From Oscillospiraceae bacterium (GTDB lineage: Bacteria > Bacillota > Clostridia > Oscillospirales > Oscillospiraceae): DNA of 64,000 nucleotides. The stretch spans positions 19,376-83,375 of the forward strand of contig SVLH01000005.1 of NCBI GenBank assembly GCA_015068025.1, written 5' to 3'. Within the stretch, counting starts at the first letter, position 1. Each line of letters begins with the position of its first letter. Positions 20,027-28,458 of the stretch are shown here, in pieces. Under the pieces are notes generated by a model. That model was given only the letters and a program-made list of their open reading frames with translations, ran no database searches and was not told the DNA's origin. Position numbers and translations under genes: made by a program.

Positions 20027-20054
20027 TTGACAAAAACCGCCTTTTCGCTATAAT
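20027..20054 (+). promoter_or_regulatory. Promoter of tRNA-Gln
   Basis: TTGACA (20027-20032), 16-bp spacer, TATAAT (20049-20054). Confidence 0.8.
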
Positions 20055-20083
20055 GATATCTGTTCGCTGCGGCGGACAGACAT

Positions 20084-20157
20084 AGCGGGTTTGTGTAATG
20101 GTAGCACAGCAGACTCTGACTCTGTATGTGAGGGTTCGAATCCTTCACCCGCTGCCA
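20084..20157 (+). tRNA. tRNA-Gln (anticodon CUG), CCA encoded
   Basis: Cloverleaf folded by hand: acceptor AGCGGGT/ACCCGCT, anticodon stem GCAGA-CTCTGAC-TCTGT (anticodon CTG), T-arm GAGGG-TTCGAAT-CCTTC, discriminator G, CCA. Confidence 0.95.
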
Positions 20158-20190
20158 AAACCCCGGAACGAGAGTTCCGGGGTTTTTCTT
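20157..20190 (+). terminator. Terminator after tRNA-Gln
   Basis: AAAACCCCGGAACGAGAGTTCCGGGGTTTTTC. Confidence 0.85.
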
Positions 20191-20306
20191 TATGCCGCGG
20201 CAGGCAGGAAGTATTTGATTTGCATGGAAAACAGCGGAAAAGTGTGCTATGATATTTTCGTTATTATACGCCCGGTGAAGACGCACAGAAAGGGACGAAG
20301 GCTGCC

Positions 20307-21386
20307 ATGGGAGAGATGAGTGCCGTCAGACGCTATTCGTTGAAGGAACTGGTGGAAGCGGAGAAGGTCAAGGTCTACGGCCGCTGCATTCTGCTGGAAA
20401 ATGAGGCGCTCAGCTGCGATTTCAGTGCCTCCGGTATTGAATTTAACGCTTATTGCAGCGGAAATGTGACGGTGGATGTCAAAGTCATTGCGCCCACCTA
20501 CGGTACGGAGCCGGAAAAGAGCTTTGGCTGCTATTATACCGTCTGGGTAGACGGCATCCGCAACGATGTCCGCCGCTCGGAGGAAGACCCCCGGGAGAAC
20601 GGCCTGCGGATCGACGGCGAGGGCACGCTGGTTCTGGCAGAAGATCTGCCGGAAGGATGGCATACCTTCAAGATCCTGAAGCAAAGCAATGTCCTGCGCT
20701 GCATCACCGAACTCCAAGCTGTTTCGCTTACCGGTGAATTTGGCCGGCGACCTGCGGACAGCCGCTTGCTGATCGAGTTTATCGGGGATTCTTTGACCTG
20801 CGGTACCGGCAATTTGGCCAGACCGGACTGGGGCGATGTTTCCATCAACTATGAGGAAAGCACCAGTGGCTTCGCCTACATGACGGCTGACGAGCTGGGG
20901 GCGGACTGGAATATCGTGGCGCGCCCGGGCATCGGCGTGGTATTTGCCTCGGTCAACAAAAACAACATGAGTGAGATCTACCACCTTCAGTGCTTCTGGA
21001 GAAGTAACAAGACCGAGCAGAAGGTGGGACGCATCCCTGATCTGGTGGTAATCTACCTTGGCACAAACGATAATCGCCAGTTGAAACGAGGGCCGGAATC
21101 GGCACCCATCTTCGACAAGGCCTTTCGCCATCTGGTGGACACCGTCATTTCAAACTACGGCAAGGAGACGCCCATTCTTCTGCTCAAAAGCCGCTCTCTG
21201 ACGGAGACAGCCAAAGCTGTGATCCGTGGAATCGCTTCGGATTACGAGAATGTAAATTTTATTCCCTTTACACATCACGAGGGTGGCGGTGAGGGACATC
21301 CCGATCTGGCGGAGCATCGCATGGAGGCGGATGAGCTGATCGCGGCGCTGAAAGAGCGCTATCCCGCACTTTTCCCTGCAGAATAA
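20307..21386 (+). CDS. SGNH/GDSL-type esterase, carbohydrate esterase family 2-like
   Basis: N-terminal jelly-roll-like region; LIEFIGDSLTCGTGN (block I Ser), IYLGTNDNRQ (block III), catalytic-type HPDLAEHRM (block V). Confidence 0.85.
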   Translation: MGEMSAVRRYSLKELVEAEKVKVYGRCILLENEALSCDFSASGIEFNAYCSGNVTVDVKVIAPTYGTEPEKSFGCYYTVWVDGIRNDVRRSEEDPRENGLRIDGEGTLVLAEDLPEGWHTFKILKQSNVLRCITELQAVSLTGEFGRRPADSRLLIEFIGDSLTCGTGNLARPDWGDVSINYEESTSGFAYMTADELGADWNIVARPGIGVVFASVNKNNMSEIYHLQCFWRSNKTEQKVGRIPDLVVIYLGTNDNRQLKRGPESAPIFDKAFRHLVDTVISNYGKETPILLLKSRSLTETAKAVIRGIASDYENVNFIPFTHHEGGGEGHPDLAEHRMEADELIAALKERYPALFPAE

Positions 21387-21397
21387 TGGCTTGCAAA

Positions 21398-21436
21398 AAG
21401 ACCCGCGCCCCCATCAGGGGCGCGGGTCTTTATACG
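21398..21436. terminator. Convergent terminator
   Basis: GACCCGCGCCCCCATCAGGGGCGCGGGTCTTTAT. Confidence 0.75.
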
Positions 21437-21475
21437 GTTTTGTGCTGTGTGCGGAAGATGCGGCAGACCTTCTGG

Positions 21476-22306
21476 TCAGCGCAGAGCTTTGAGGGGAATG
21501 CCACTCTCGCAGGGAACCCCAACCTGACATTTTCCGCAGCCGTAGCGGATGCGGTTGTTGGGGCCGTGGGGTGGCAGGAAGGTGGCTCGCACAAAGGGAC
21601 CGCAGATGGTCTGATCCTTTCCGTCGATCACGCCCCGCTTTACATCAATGGCGCCGGCGGGACAGTTTGCAGCACAGGCGCCGCACATCGTGCAGTAGGC
21701 GAAAGGATTGTCATATAGGCGGTCTGCGGCAGGCAGAGGCGCGGATGTGACGATGCTCCCGAAGCGCCCGGCAGTGCCTTTGGCAGTGATGAGGCTTTTG
21801 GAGAGCCCGAAGGTTCCCAGCCCGCACACATAGGCTATGTGCCGCTCCGACCAGTTGGAGGAATAGGGAGTCAGAAGACGGAAACGGGGGTCTGCTGCGG
21901 GGTATACCGCGGAATGACCGGCTTTTCGTAGCTGTTCGCACAGGAAGCCGCCCAATTTGTCCAGCATGATCTGGCCTTCAATGCGGGCATGGAGCCACTC
22001 ATCCGAGGCGGCATCGCCGGAGCGGTTTGACTGCCTGACCGCATCCGTAAAGGGCAGGAAAAACGCGAGAACGCTTTGCGCCTCAGGCAGCCAGTCGGTG
22101 GGCAGGAAGGCTCCCTCGCCGATGACCCGGGGGGCTTGCAGTTCTGCAAACAGGGGATCGGCAGCGCTGGCGGAGGAGAAAAGCGGGACGCCGTAGATTT
22201 GCATTCCGGCCAGCTCTGGACGGATGGCATCCTCGGCGGATATACGATTTTCGGGAGCGGCTTCCAGATACTCGCAGGCAAGACGGAGAAGTGTTCCGGA
22301 TTCCAT
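21476..22306 (-). CDS. QueG-like (COG1600) 4Fe-4S reductase family protein
   Basis: YCTMCGACAANCPAGAIDV ferredoxin-type cluster; SERHIAYVCGLGTFGLSKSLIT; YGCGKCQVGVPCESGIP; start 50 nt downstream of the giant gene on the same strand. Confidence 0.82.
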   Translation of the reverse strand: MESGTLLRLACEYLEAAPENRISAEDAIRPELAGMQIYGVPLFSSASAADPLFAELQAPRVIGEGAFLPTDWLPEAQSVLAFFLPFTDAVRQSNRSGDAASDEWLHARIEGQIMLDKLGGFLCEQLRKAGHSAVYPAADPRFRLLTPYSSNWSERHIAYVCGLGTFGLSKSLITAKGTAGRFGSIVTSAPLPAADRLYDNPFAYCTMCGACAANCPAGAIDVKRGVIDGKDQTICGPFVRATFLPPHGPNNRIRYGCGKCQVGVPCESGIPLKALR

Positions 22307-22355
22307 AGTCGAGTCCTCCTGTTTGAAAACCGATTTTTAAAAGGGGATTATTCCG

Positions 22356-25300
22356 TCAGTCCATCAGTTCCCGCATGCGCAGCAGCATTTTCAGATCGTT
22401 GTCAATGCAGGCGGCGGCGGAGAGGTTGGGGGTGTAGTGCAGCGTGTTGCCCTTGTCCGGAGCAAGGGGTAGGATGACTGCCTCGCTGAGCCGGGAGAGG
22501 GTCAGGTTGCGGGAATAGCGCTCCCGATAGGTGTTCTCCAGAGCCAGCAGAATGTCGCGGCTGTTTTCCAGACAGGTTTTGGAGAACTGGAACACGGCTT
22601 CGCGGTTACGCTCCTTGTAGAAGCGGGGGAAGGCGTAGGGCAGGATCAGATTTGCTGCCGGCATCAATCCGGAGACAGAGGGGGCAGAGCCGTCCACGGT
22701 GTCACCGCCGATGAAGGGGTACATGGTGGATTCCACGAACCAGGCGCGCAGGGAGGGGATGAAGTACACGGCATCCACGTCCAGACCCTTGGCAGCCATC
22801 AGGTCGCGGCCTCTGCCGGAGAGCAGACCCACCAGCACCTTGTCGATCTCCAGCCCCTCCTGACGGCACAGGGGCTCCAACACGTTGATGCGGGCGCCGG
22901 AGTGCAGCAGATCGTCCACCAGCATCACAGGACGGCGGAAGGAGTGGATGGTGCGGACCTGGCTTTCCAGAGGTGCGTAGCCGGGGTAGGCGGTGATAGT
23001 GAAGGAACGCAGATCCGGTGCAAACAGCTTATCCGTGTGGATGGTCTTACTGACGGTGTTGGGGACGGCGTTGCCGCGCAGGATCTTGCCGAAGGGGACG
23101 CACATCTTGGGGCCCAGCACACGGGGATAGGTAGGCACGGCAGGCACGCCGTTGAGTTCTGTGATCTTCTGCACCAGACGATGGTAGATGACCTCTGCAT
23201 TCAAAGACAGCACCAGCGTGCCGGGATACATGGCGCAGATGGCGCGCTGGAAGCGGAAGTGGGCTTGCCGCACGGCGGAAAGCACCACGGGATCGGAGGA
23301 GAACGGCTCTTTCAGTGTGGTGGGGATGTTCTGCAGCAAGACAGCAGGAGAGCGCATATCCACCACCATCAGCGGCTTGGGCGTTTCCATCTCTGCCTGC
23401 ACGAACCCCTGACGCTCCAGCAGATCCAGAATCTGGGGAGACTGGAGGTCACCCCACCAGACGGCGTAACTGCAATCCTTCGCCGCGGCGAGGGAGAGCA
23501 CTTCCGTCAGCAGCAGCTGGCCGGCATCGTAGGTGGTGCTTTCGGAACGAGCGACATAAAGACCGGTCAGCAGGCGGATGTGGCCTGCGGTATGAGAGCG
23601 AACATAGTTGGCAAGGGTGACATCGCCCAAAGTGTCGTAGAGATCCCGGTCGTTGATGGTGCGCAGCGTCACGCAGCCCAGCGCCGCGGCGGGCGTCTGA
23701 CTGGTGTCCCAAAGGGTGCAGACACACTCTCCCGGCGTATAGGCGTGGAGTTTAGGTATCGCATCCCGGAGATCTTCCCAGTCGTTGGGGGTGGAGGTTT
23801 CCATCATGGAAAATTCCAGACTGCCCGCCAGCACGATGCGCTTGTACTGGGGTTCGCGCAGGTACAGACTGTTGCGGAAAATGAAGTCCTGCACGGTGGA
23901 ATCGATCAGATTGGAAATGTCGCGTCCCAGATCGATGTTTTCGCGGATGCGGGTGGAACTGATGTCTTCCAGATGGGTGGGGAGGTGCAGTTCGATGACA
24001 TCGCCCTGCAGCGCCGAGAGGTCTGTTTCCACCTCTTGATGCGCCGTGCCGCTGGCACGGCGGAACACGATGTGGTTCATGGAATGGACAGAGCCTTCGC
24101 AGGGGGCGGCTTTGTAAGACGAGGCGTTGGCCACCACGTCGGAACCGACGGTCAGGTAGAGTTCCTGATCGCCGAATACCTGTCGCAGACGGATCAGATC
24201 TTCGGGGGCCGCCAGGTTCACGGGGATGTCGTGGGGGAAGATGTACACGCCGAACTCGTCCGCCACGGACATATTGACGATCTGGCGGCGGATGAGGGAG
24301 GGCTGGGCTTTCTTCGACCAGGAAAACTCGTCCACAGCCAGGTAGACTTCAAAGCCCAGATCCCGGATGGCCTGCACGATGCCCTTGTGAGACAGGGAGA
24401 AGGGATCGAAGGTGCCAGGGAAGAATGCGGCTTTGGTATGGCTTTCGAACTGGAAGAGACCGCTCTTGTAGCGATGCTCGATGATAAAGCGGTAAATGGA
24501 GGAAAGGGCGGAAGCTGAATAGAAGAAGGTCAGTTCCTGGGCGGGCTGCTCGTTCATCAGGAAAAGGAGCTTCTTTGCGATCAGGGTGAAGAGGCTGGTC
24601 TTTTCGTCATAGCTCAGAACCGGGGAGGCAAACAGGCCGTTGCCCAGAACGTGCAGCGCTTCCTGCTGCACGCTTTCGTGGCAGGAGGCAAGTCCTTTCA
24701 GCAGGAGGCTGGCCATGCGGTTGCGTCTGCACAGCACCACGTCCTGCGGCTCTCCGAAGCGGGAACCATATTCTTCGTAGTATTCCAGTGCCGCGCCGAT
24801 GGTGGCAAGGGTGGCGGTTGCGACGCCGGTGTTGGAGGAGGAGAGCATTTCCTGCAGACTGGAAAGTGCCTCATCCAGCTCCCGGGGCGCCAGCCACAGG
24901 CAGAAACGACCCAGATAACCGGGGATGTACTGGGCGATCTCCGCCTGACCGGTTTCCAGCGCCTTGGAAAGTTCCACGGCGATCTCATTCCGGCGATCCG
25001 GGGTCAGACCGGGGGCGATCTCCAGCAGGGCGGCGCCGGCCATGCGGCGCACCACGATGTTCTCGCTGACCTTGATGAGGTTGGAGAAATGGGTGGCGAT
25101 GTCCAGATCGTAGCCGGGATTCTGCTTGGCCTGATGCAGGAGATATTCCACACCCACAGCCTTCAGGATCCAGGGCGTGGCAGATTTGAGGTTATCCAAA
25201 AAGACATTGCTGACAGTCTCCGGTTGATCCAGCGTGCCGCTGAAAGCAGGAGGTTCCAGACCCAGCATGGCGCACAGCTGCGTGCGCAGGAAGAACAACG

Positions 25301-27137
25301 GCGTGCTGGTGCCGAAATCTGCGGTGGTCATCGCCTCTGTGATGAGTGCGTATTCGGTGGAGGCGGGGTCAAGGGACTCCAGCAGATGGCGGAACAGGCG
25401 CATAGCGGCTGCCTTGTGGGGATCCTCACCCTGCTTCAGCCACCAGATAGCGAACATTACCAGCGTGTGGCGGGTGTCGCCAGTCATGCAGTCCATGGGG
25501 ACATTCAGCACAGTATCCAGCAGGGCGAATGCGCCATCGGGATCGACCGTCTGGGGGTCGGAGTAGTGGCTGAACAGCTGCAGTGCGAAACGCAGACGGT
25601 TGCCTGCGGAGCTGCTGTCCAGCAGCGCGTCCACCACGGTTTTGGCCTGATAGCGGATCATACTGGTCTGGCGGGGCGTCAGGCGGTTGTCGGGATGGAT
25701 CAGCCGCTGCAGATACTCCGCCCACAGTTCAAAGGGGCGGTTTTCCGTGGGGCTGGGCGCAATACCGGCCGGCAGTTCCTTTTTGTATCCGGAGAGGAAC
25801 CCGGCAAGAATACGCCCCATCAGCTGCGCCGCCTGACGGCGGAGGTCGCCGTCGGGCAGAAGGAGCAGTTCATAGAGGAATTCCAGCGTCTGTTCCTTTT
25901 GGTTGGCGTTCAGATAGGTAAAATACTCCCCAAAGACGGACACATAGGCCCGAATGCGGGAGGGGTCTTTTTCGCTGCGGGCGGCTTCCAGAATGTCCGC
26001 AAAGAGCCGCTCGTGGCTCAACCGGTGCATCAGGCGGATGTTGTGATCCACAGCGGTGTGCCGCAGGGTGTAAACCACCTGCCGGTCGCCCATCAGGGCA
26101 GGTGCCTTGCGGGACGGAATGGGCATAACGGTTTTCAGGTTGGTGTCCACGCCGAAATAGGTGAGGTATTCTTCAAAGTCGTGGAGCTTTGCATAGACGT
26201 GCTGATAGCGCAGCCGCTTGGCGGGATCCACATTGTCCAGTTTGTTGAGGATCACATCGAAGGCGTCGTGCAGGCTGAACAGCTCCGTGATCTCCTGACC
26301 GTTTTCGGTGCGGGACTGCTTGACGCGGAAGTCGGAGTAGACCAGGATCAGGGATTCCGAGGAGAGGTTTTCAATCTCCAGATCCCAGACAGAATGGTTG
26401 GCGGCAATGTTGCCGATGTTGGAGAGACTTCGCTCGGTAAACCACTGGTCGGTGTAGTAATAGTGGAGATAGGGGACGCGCTCACCGGGTTTACAGCCGA
26501 ATTTGCCGATGTCATGTCCGGCGGCGGCACCGGAGATCAGGCCCAGATCGACCAGACCGCCGAAGGAATGGAAGGTGCGGGACACGGTCATGGCCACATG
26601 GTGGACGCCGGCGATGTGTTCCAGTGTGCGGAAGGGCGTCACTTCCAGCCCCAGACGCATCAGTTCATAGACGTACTCATCCCGGAAGCACTGGAGGAAG
26701 CGGCGGTATTCGTCGGCGGAGATGCAGTCTGCCAGTTCCTCCTCCGTGCAGAAGGCGAAATCCAGCTGCGGGTCAAAGGGGAACACCTCGTGTTCGGCGT
26801 CCAGCAAAACCTGCAGGAAGTGGAGGAAGCACAGCGCACCGTCCTGCTGGGCGGCGGCGTGGGCGGTGTCTTCTCTGGTATACAGGCGGGAACAGGCGGT
26901 CTGATAGGTATAGGCCAGCCAGCCCTCCTCGGGAACGGGGGCGAGGCGATCCAGCAGGGGCGTAAACGCATCCAGCGCCCGCTGACAGGAAACGCGCGTT
27001 TCCATGGGCAGCAGAGGCGCGAGCAGGGCCTCCCAGTCCACGTCGGCGAAAAGGTCAGTCCGGATCATATGGAGTTTTCTTAAAAATGCCTTTTCGGCAA
27101 AGGACTCCGCCATGCGGAGATACAGCTTTTTATCCAT
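22356..27137 (-). CDS. Giant (~1593 aa) multidomain protein: HD domain, helical repeats, NadD/cytidylyltransferase-like domain, GNAT-like region, phosphoribosyltransferase-like domain
   Basis: Start at 27137 (CGGAGGCGTCCC ATG; MDKKLYLRMAESFAEKAF). HD motif AGHDIGKFG (~26498-26520), helical-repeat region (~24450-26100), AAFFPGTFDPFSLSHKG (~24380-24428) with ISSTRIRENI (~23935-23970), GNAT-like AGQLLLTEVLSLAAAKDCSYAVWWGD (~23400-23700), PRTase PRPP loop VMLVDDLLHSGARIN (~22880-22930). Confidence 0.9.
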   Translation of the reverse strand: MDKKLYLRMAESFAEKAFLRKLHMIRTDLFADVDWEALLAPLLPMETRVSCQRALDAFTPLLDRLAPVPEEGWLAYTYQTACSRLYTREDTAHAAAQQDGALCFLHFLQVLLDAEHEVFPFDPQLDFAFCTEEELADCISADEYRRFLQCFRDEYVYELMRLGLEVTPFRTLEHIAGVHHVAMTVSRTFHSFGGLVDLGLISGAAAGHDIGKFGCKPGERVPYLHYYYTDQWFTERSLSNIGNIAANHSVWDLEIENLSSESLILVYSDFRVKQSRTENGQEITELFSLHDAFDVILNKLDNVDPAKRLRYQHVYAKLHDFEEYLTYFGVDTNLKTVMPIPSRKAPALMGDRQVVYTLRHTAVDHNIRLMHRLSHERLFADILEAARSEKDPSRIRAYVSVFGEYFTYLNANQKEQTLEFLYELLLLPDGDLRRQAAQLMGRILAGFLSGYKKELPAGIAPSPTENRPFELWAEYLQRLIHPDNRLTPRQTSMIRYQAKTVVDALLDSSSAGNRLRFALQLFSHYSDPQTVDPDGAFALLDTVLNVPMDCMTGDTRHTLVMFAIWWLKQGEDPHKAAAMRLFRHLLESLDPASTEYALITEAMTTADFGTSTPLFFLRTQLCAMLGLEPPAFSGTLDQPETVSNVFLDNLKSATPWILKAVGVEYLLHQAKQNPGYDLDIATHFSNLIKVSENIVVRRMAGAALLEIAPGLTPDRRNEIAVELSKALETGQAEIAQYIPGYLGRFCLWLAPRELDEALSSLQEMLSSSNTGVATATLATIGAALEYYEEYGSRFGEPQDVVLCRRNRMASLLLKGLASCHESVQQEALHVLGNGLFASPVLSYDEKTSLFTLIAKKLLFLMNEQPAQELTFFYSASALSSIYRFIIEHRYKSGLFQFESHTKAAFFPGTFDPFSLSHKGIVQAIRDLGFEVYLAVDEFSWSKKAQPSLIRRQIVNMSVADEFGVYIFPHDIPVNLAAPEDLIRLRQVFGDQELYLTVGSDVVANASSYKAAPCEGSVHSMNHIVFRRASGTAHQEVETDLSALQGDVIELHLPTHLEDISSTRIRENIDLGRDISNLIDSTVQDFIFRNSLYLREPQYKRIVLAGSLEFSMMETSTPNDWEDLRDAIPKLHAYTPGECVCTLWDTSQTPAAALGCVTLRTINDRDLYDTLGDVTLANYVRSHTAGHIRLLTGLYVARSESTTYDAGQLLLTEVLSLAAAKDCSYAVWWGDLQSPQILDLLERQGFVQAEMETPKPLMVVDMRSPAVLLQNIPTTLKEPFSSDPVVLSAVRQAHFRFQRAICAMYPGTLVLSLNAEVIYHRLVQKITELNGVPAVPTYPRVLGPKMCVPFGKILRGNAVPNTVSKTIHTDKLFAPDLRSFTITAYPGYAPLESQVRTIHSFRRPVMLVDDLLHSGARINVLEPLCRQEGLEIDKVLVGLLSGRGRDLMAAKGLDVDAVYFIPSLRAWFVESTMYPFIGGDTVDGSAPSVSGLMPAANLILPYAFPRFYKERNREAVFQFSKTCLENSRDILLALENTYRERYSRNLTLSRLSEAVILPLAPDKGNTLHYTPNLSAAACIDNDLKMLLRMRELMD

Positions 27138-27209
27138 GGGACGCCTCCGTTCATCAGGTGCTGGAAAAAGTATACCGCACTTTTCGGCATTTTGGAAGCG
27201 GTTTCTGCG

Positions 27210-27245
27210 AAAAAAGGTCTGCCGCAGTAAGCGGCAGACCCTTCG
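27210..27245 (-). terminator. Terminator of the rhomboid-like gene (minus strand)
   Basis: On the minus strand: GGGTCTGCCGCTTACTGCGGCAGACCTTTTTTCGC. Confidence 0.8.
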
Positions 27246-27247
27246 GC

Positions 27248-28117
27248 TTATTCGGTAAAATGCTCGTGCTGGAAAATGTGATCCTGACAGAAGCAATGGT
27301 ATCCGGCGCAGCGGGAGCAGTAGCGGAATTCCAGATCCGGATGACTGGCATCCGTCTTGCCGCAGACGGCGCATTTGTGGCGGTAACCCCGCTCTGCCTC
27401 TTTCTTTTTCTGCTGGCGGACGGCGGACTTGAACTGAATGGTCTGGGAGGAGGTTTGGTGCTGTGCCCGCCGGCGGCGGTAGGAGAGGGATTCTGTCATC
27501 GCCGTCCAGAAAAAGACCACGAAGTTCAGCATGGCCACCACGGGCAGCAGTGCGCCGAGGAAATCTCCGACCAGCAGGGCGGTGAACGTGTCCAGCGCGA
27601 AGAGCGCCACGTCAAACCAGGCGAGCCACTTGACCTTAATGGGAATGATGAGGAACAGCAGCACCTGCATGTCGGGGAACAGGGCTGCGAAGGCGAGGAA
27701 CATGGACAAACTGATATAATAGGTACCGTAGATCGTGTTGCTTCCGGGAACATAGTAGCCTGCGATGCCGGCAAGAACCGTCAGGAACATGCCGGAAAAG
27801 TAATACAGGTTGAATTTGGGTGTGCCCCACTCCCGTTCCAGCAGGTTGCCGATGAAATAGATGAAGTAGGTGGAAATGATGAAGGCAAAGGGACTTGTGG
27901 TGGACGGGAGAAACACAAAGGTGATGAGCCGCCAGAGCTCGCCCCGGAGAACGGCGCCCCAGTTGAAGGCCAGGAAGGACAGGGAACTGTAATTGGAGAA
28001 GGTCATCAGCAGATATACGATGACATTGCCCGCCACGATGTATTTCATCAGGTTGGAAATGCCGAAATTGGGATGGTTATAGGCAAACCGCTCCACGGCG
28101 GCATTGAGTTTTTTCAA
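27248..28117 (-). CDS. Rhomboid-like polytopic membrane protein with C-terminal Cys/His zinc-finger-like tail
   Basis: GELWRLITFVFLP and multiple TM segments typical of the rhomboid superfamily; tail KCAVCGKTDASHPDLEFRYCSRCAGYHCFCQDHIFQHEH. Start assigned to TTG at 28117 behind a GGGGGGA RBS. Confidence 0.8.
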   Translation of the reverse strand: MKKLNAAVERFAYNHPNFGISNLMKYIVAGNVIVYLLMTFSNYSSLSFLAFNWGAVLRGELWRLITFVFLPSTTSPFAFIISTYFIYFIGNLLEREWGTPKFNLYYFSGMFLTVLAGIAGYYVPGSNTIYGTYYISLSMFLAFAALFPDMQVLLFLIIPIKVKWLAWFDVALFALDTFTALLVGDFLGALLPVVAMLNFVVFFWTAMTESLSYRRRRAQHQTSSQTIQFKSAVRQQKKKEAERGYRHKCAVCGKTDASHPDLEFRYCSRCAGYHCFCQDHIFQHEHFTE

Positions 28118-28231
28118 AGAAAATCCCCCCAAAACAGGAAATGATATTTCATTATACCCATATATGGCAGAAAAGTCATGTATAAATTTTAAACGATGGC
28201 AAAAAGAGGCGGAAAAGAGGAAAAAACCGTC

Positions 28232-28259
28232 TTGACAAACAGAAAAGACCTGATAGAAT
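28232..28259 (+). promoter_or_regulatory. Promoter of the SAM riboswitch/metK transcript
   Basis: TTGACA (28232-28237), 16-bp spacer, TAGAAT (28254-28259). Confidence 0.75.
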
Positions 28260-28280
28260 AAACGAGAAAAATCAATACCC

Positions 28281-28380
28281 CTTATCAAGAGTGGCGGAGG
28301 GAACGGCCCTATGAAGCCACGGCAACCTGCTTATGACAAGGTGCCAAATCCGACGGAAAGCGACAGATGAGGAGCGAACA
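28281..28380 (+). ncRNA. SAM-I (S-box) riboswitch
   Basis: CTTATCAAGAGTGGCGGAGGGAACGGCCCTATGAAGCCACGGCAACCTGC...AAGGTGCCAAATCCGACGGAAAGCGACAGATGAGGAG; all conserved S-box blocks, upstream of metK. Confidence 0.97.
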
Positions 28381-28390
28381 GCCGGAGTCA

Positions 28391-28427
28391 TTGTGCGTTT
28401 CGTCGTCGAAACGCGCATTTTTTTCGC
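28391..28427 (+). terminator. SAM riboswitch expression-platform terminator
   Basis: TGTGCGTTTCGTCGTCGAAACGCGCATTTTTTTCG. Confidence 0.85.
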
Positions 28428-28458
28428 CTCTTGGTAAGAGAAGAAAAGGAGAACAACT

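Noticed and set aside
24651-27083. 810-aa plus-strand ORF antisense to the giant gene (also 22902-24518 +)
   Set aside because: Shadow ORFs; the minus frame contains recognisable HD, NTase and PRTase motifs and a good RBS, while the plus frames do not.
27138-27374. 79-residue N-terminal extension of the giant ORF
   Set aside because: Arg/Phe-rich, crosses the upstream gene's terminator and the TATACT-like promoter; a clear RBS precedes the ATG at 27137.
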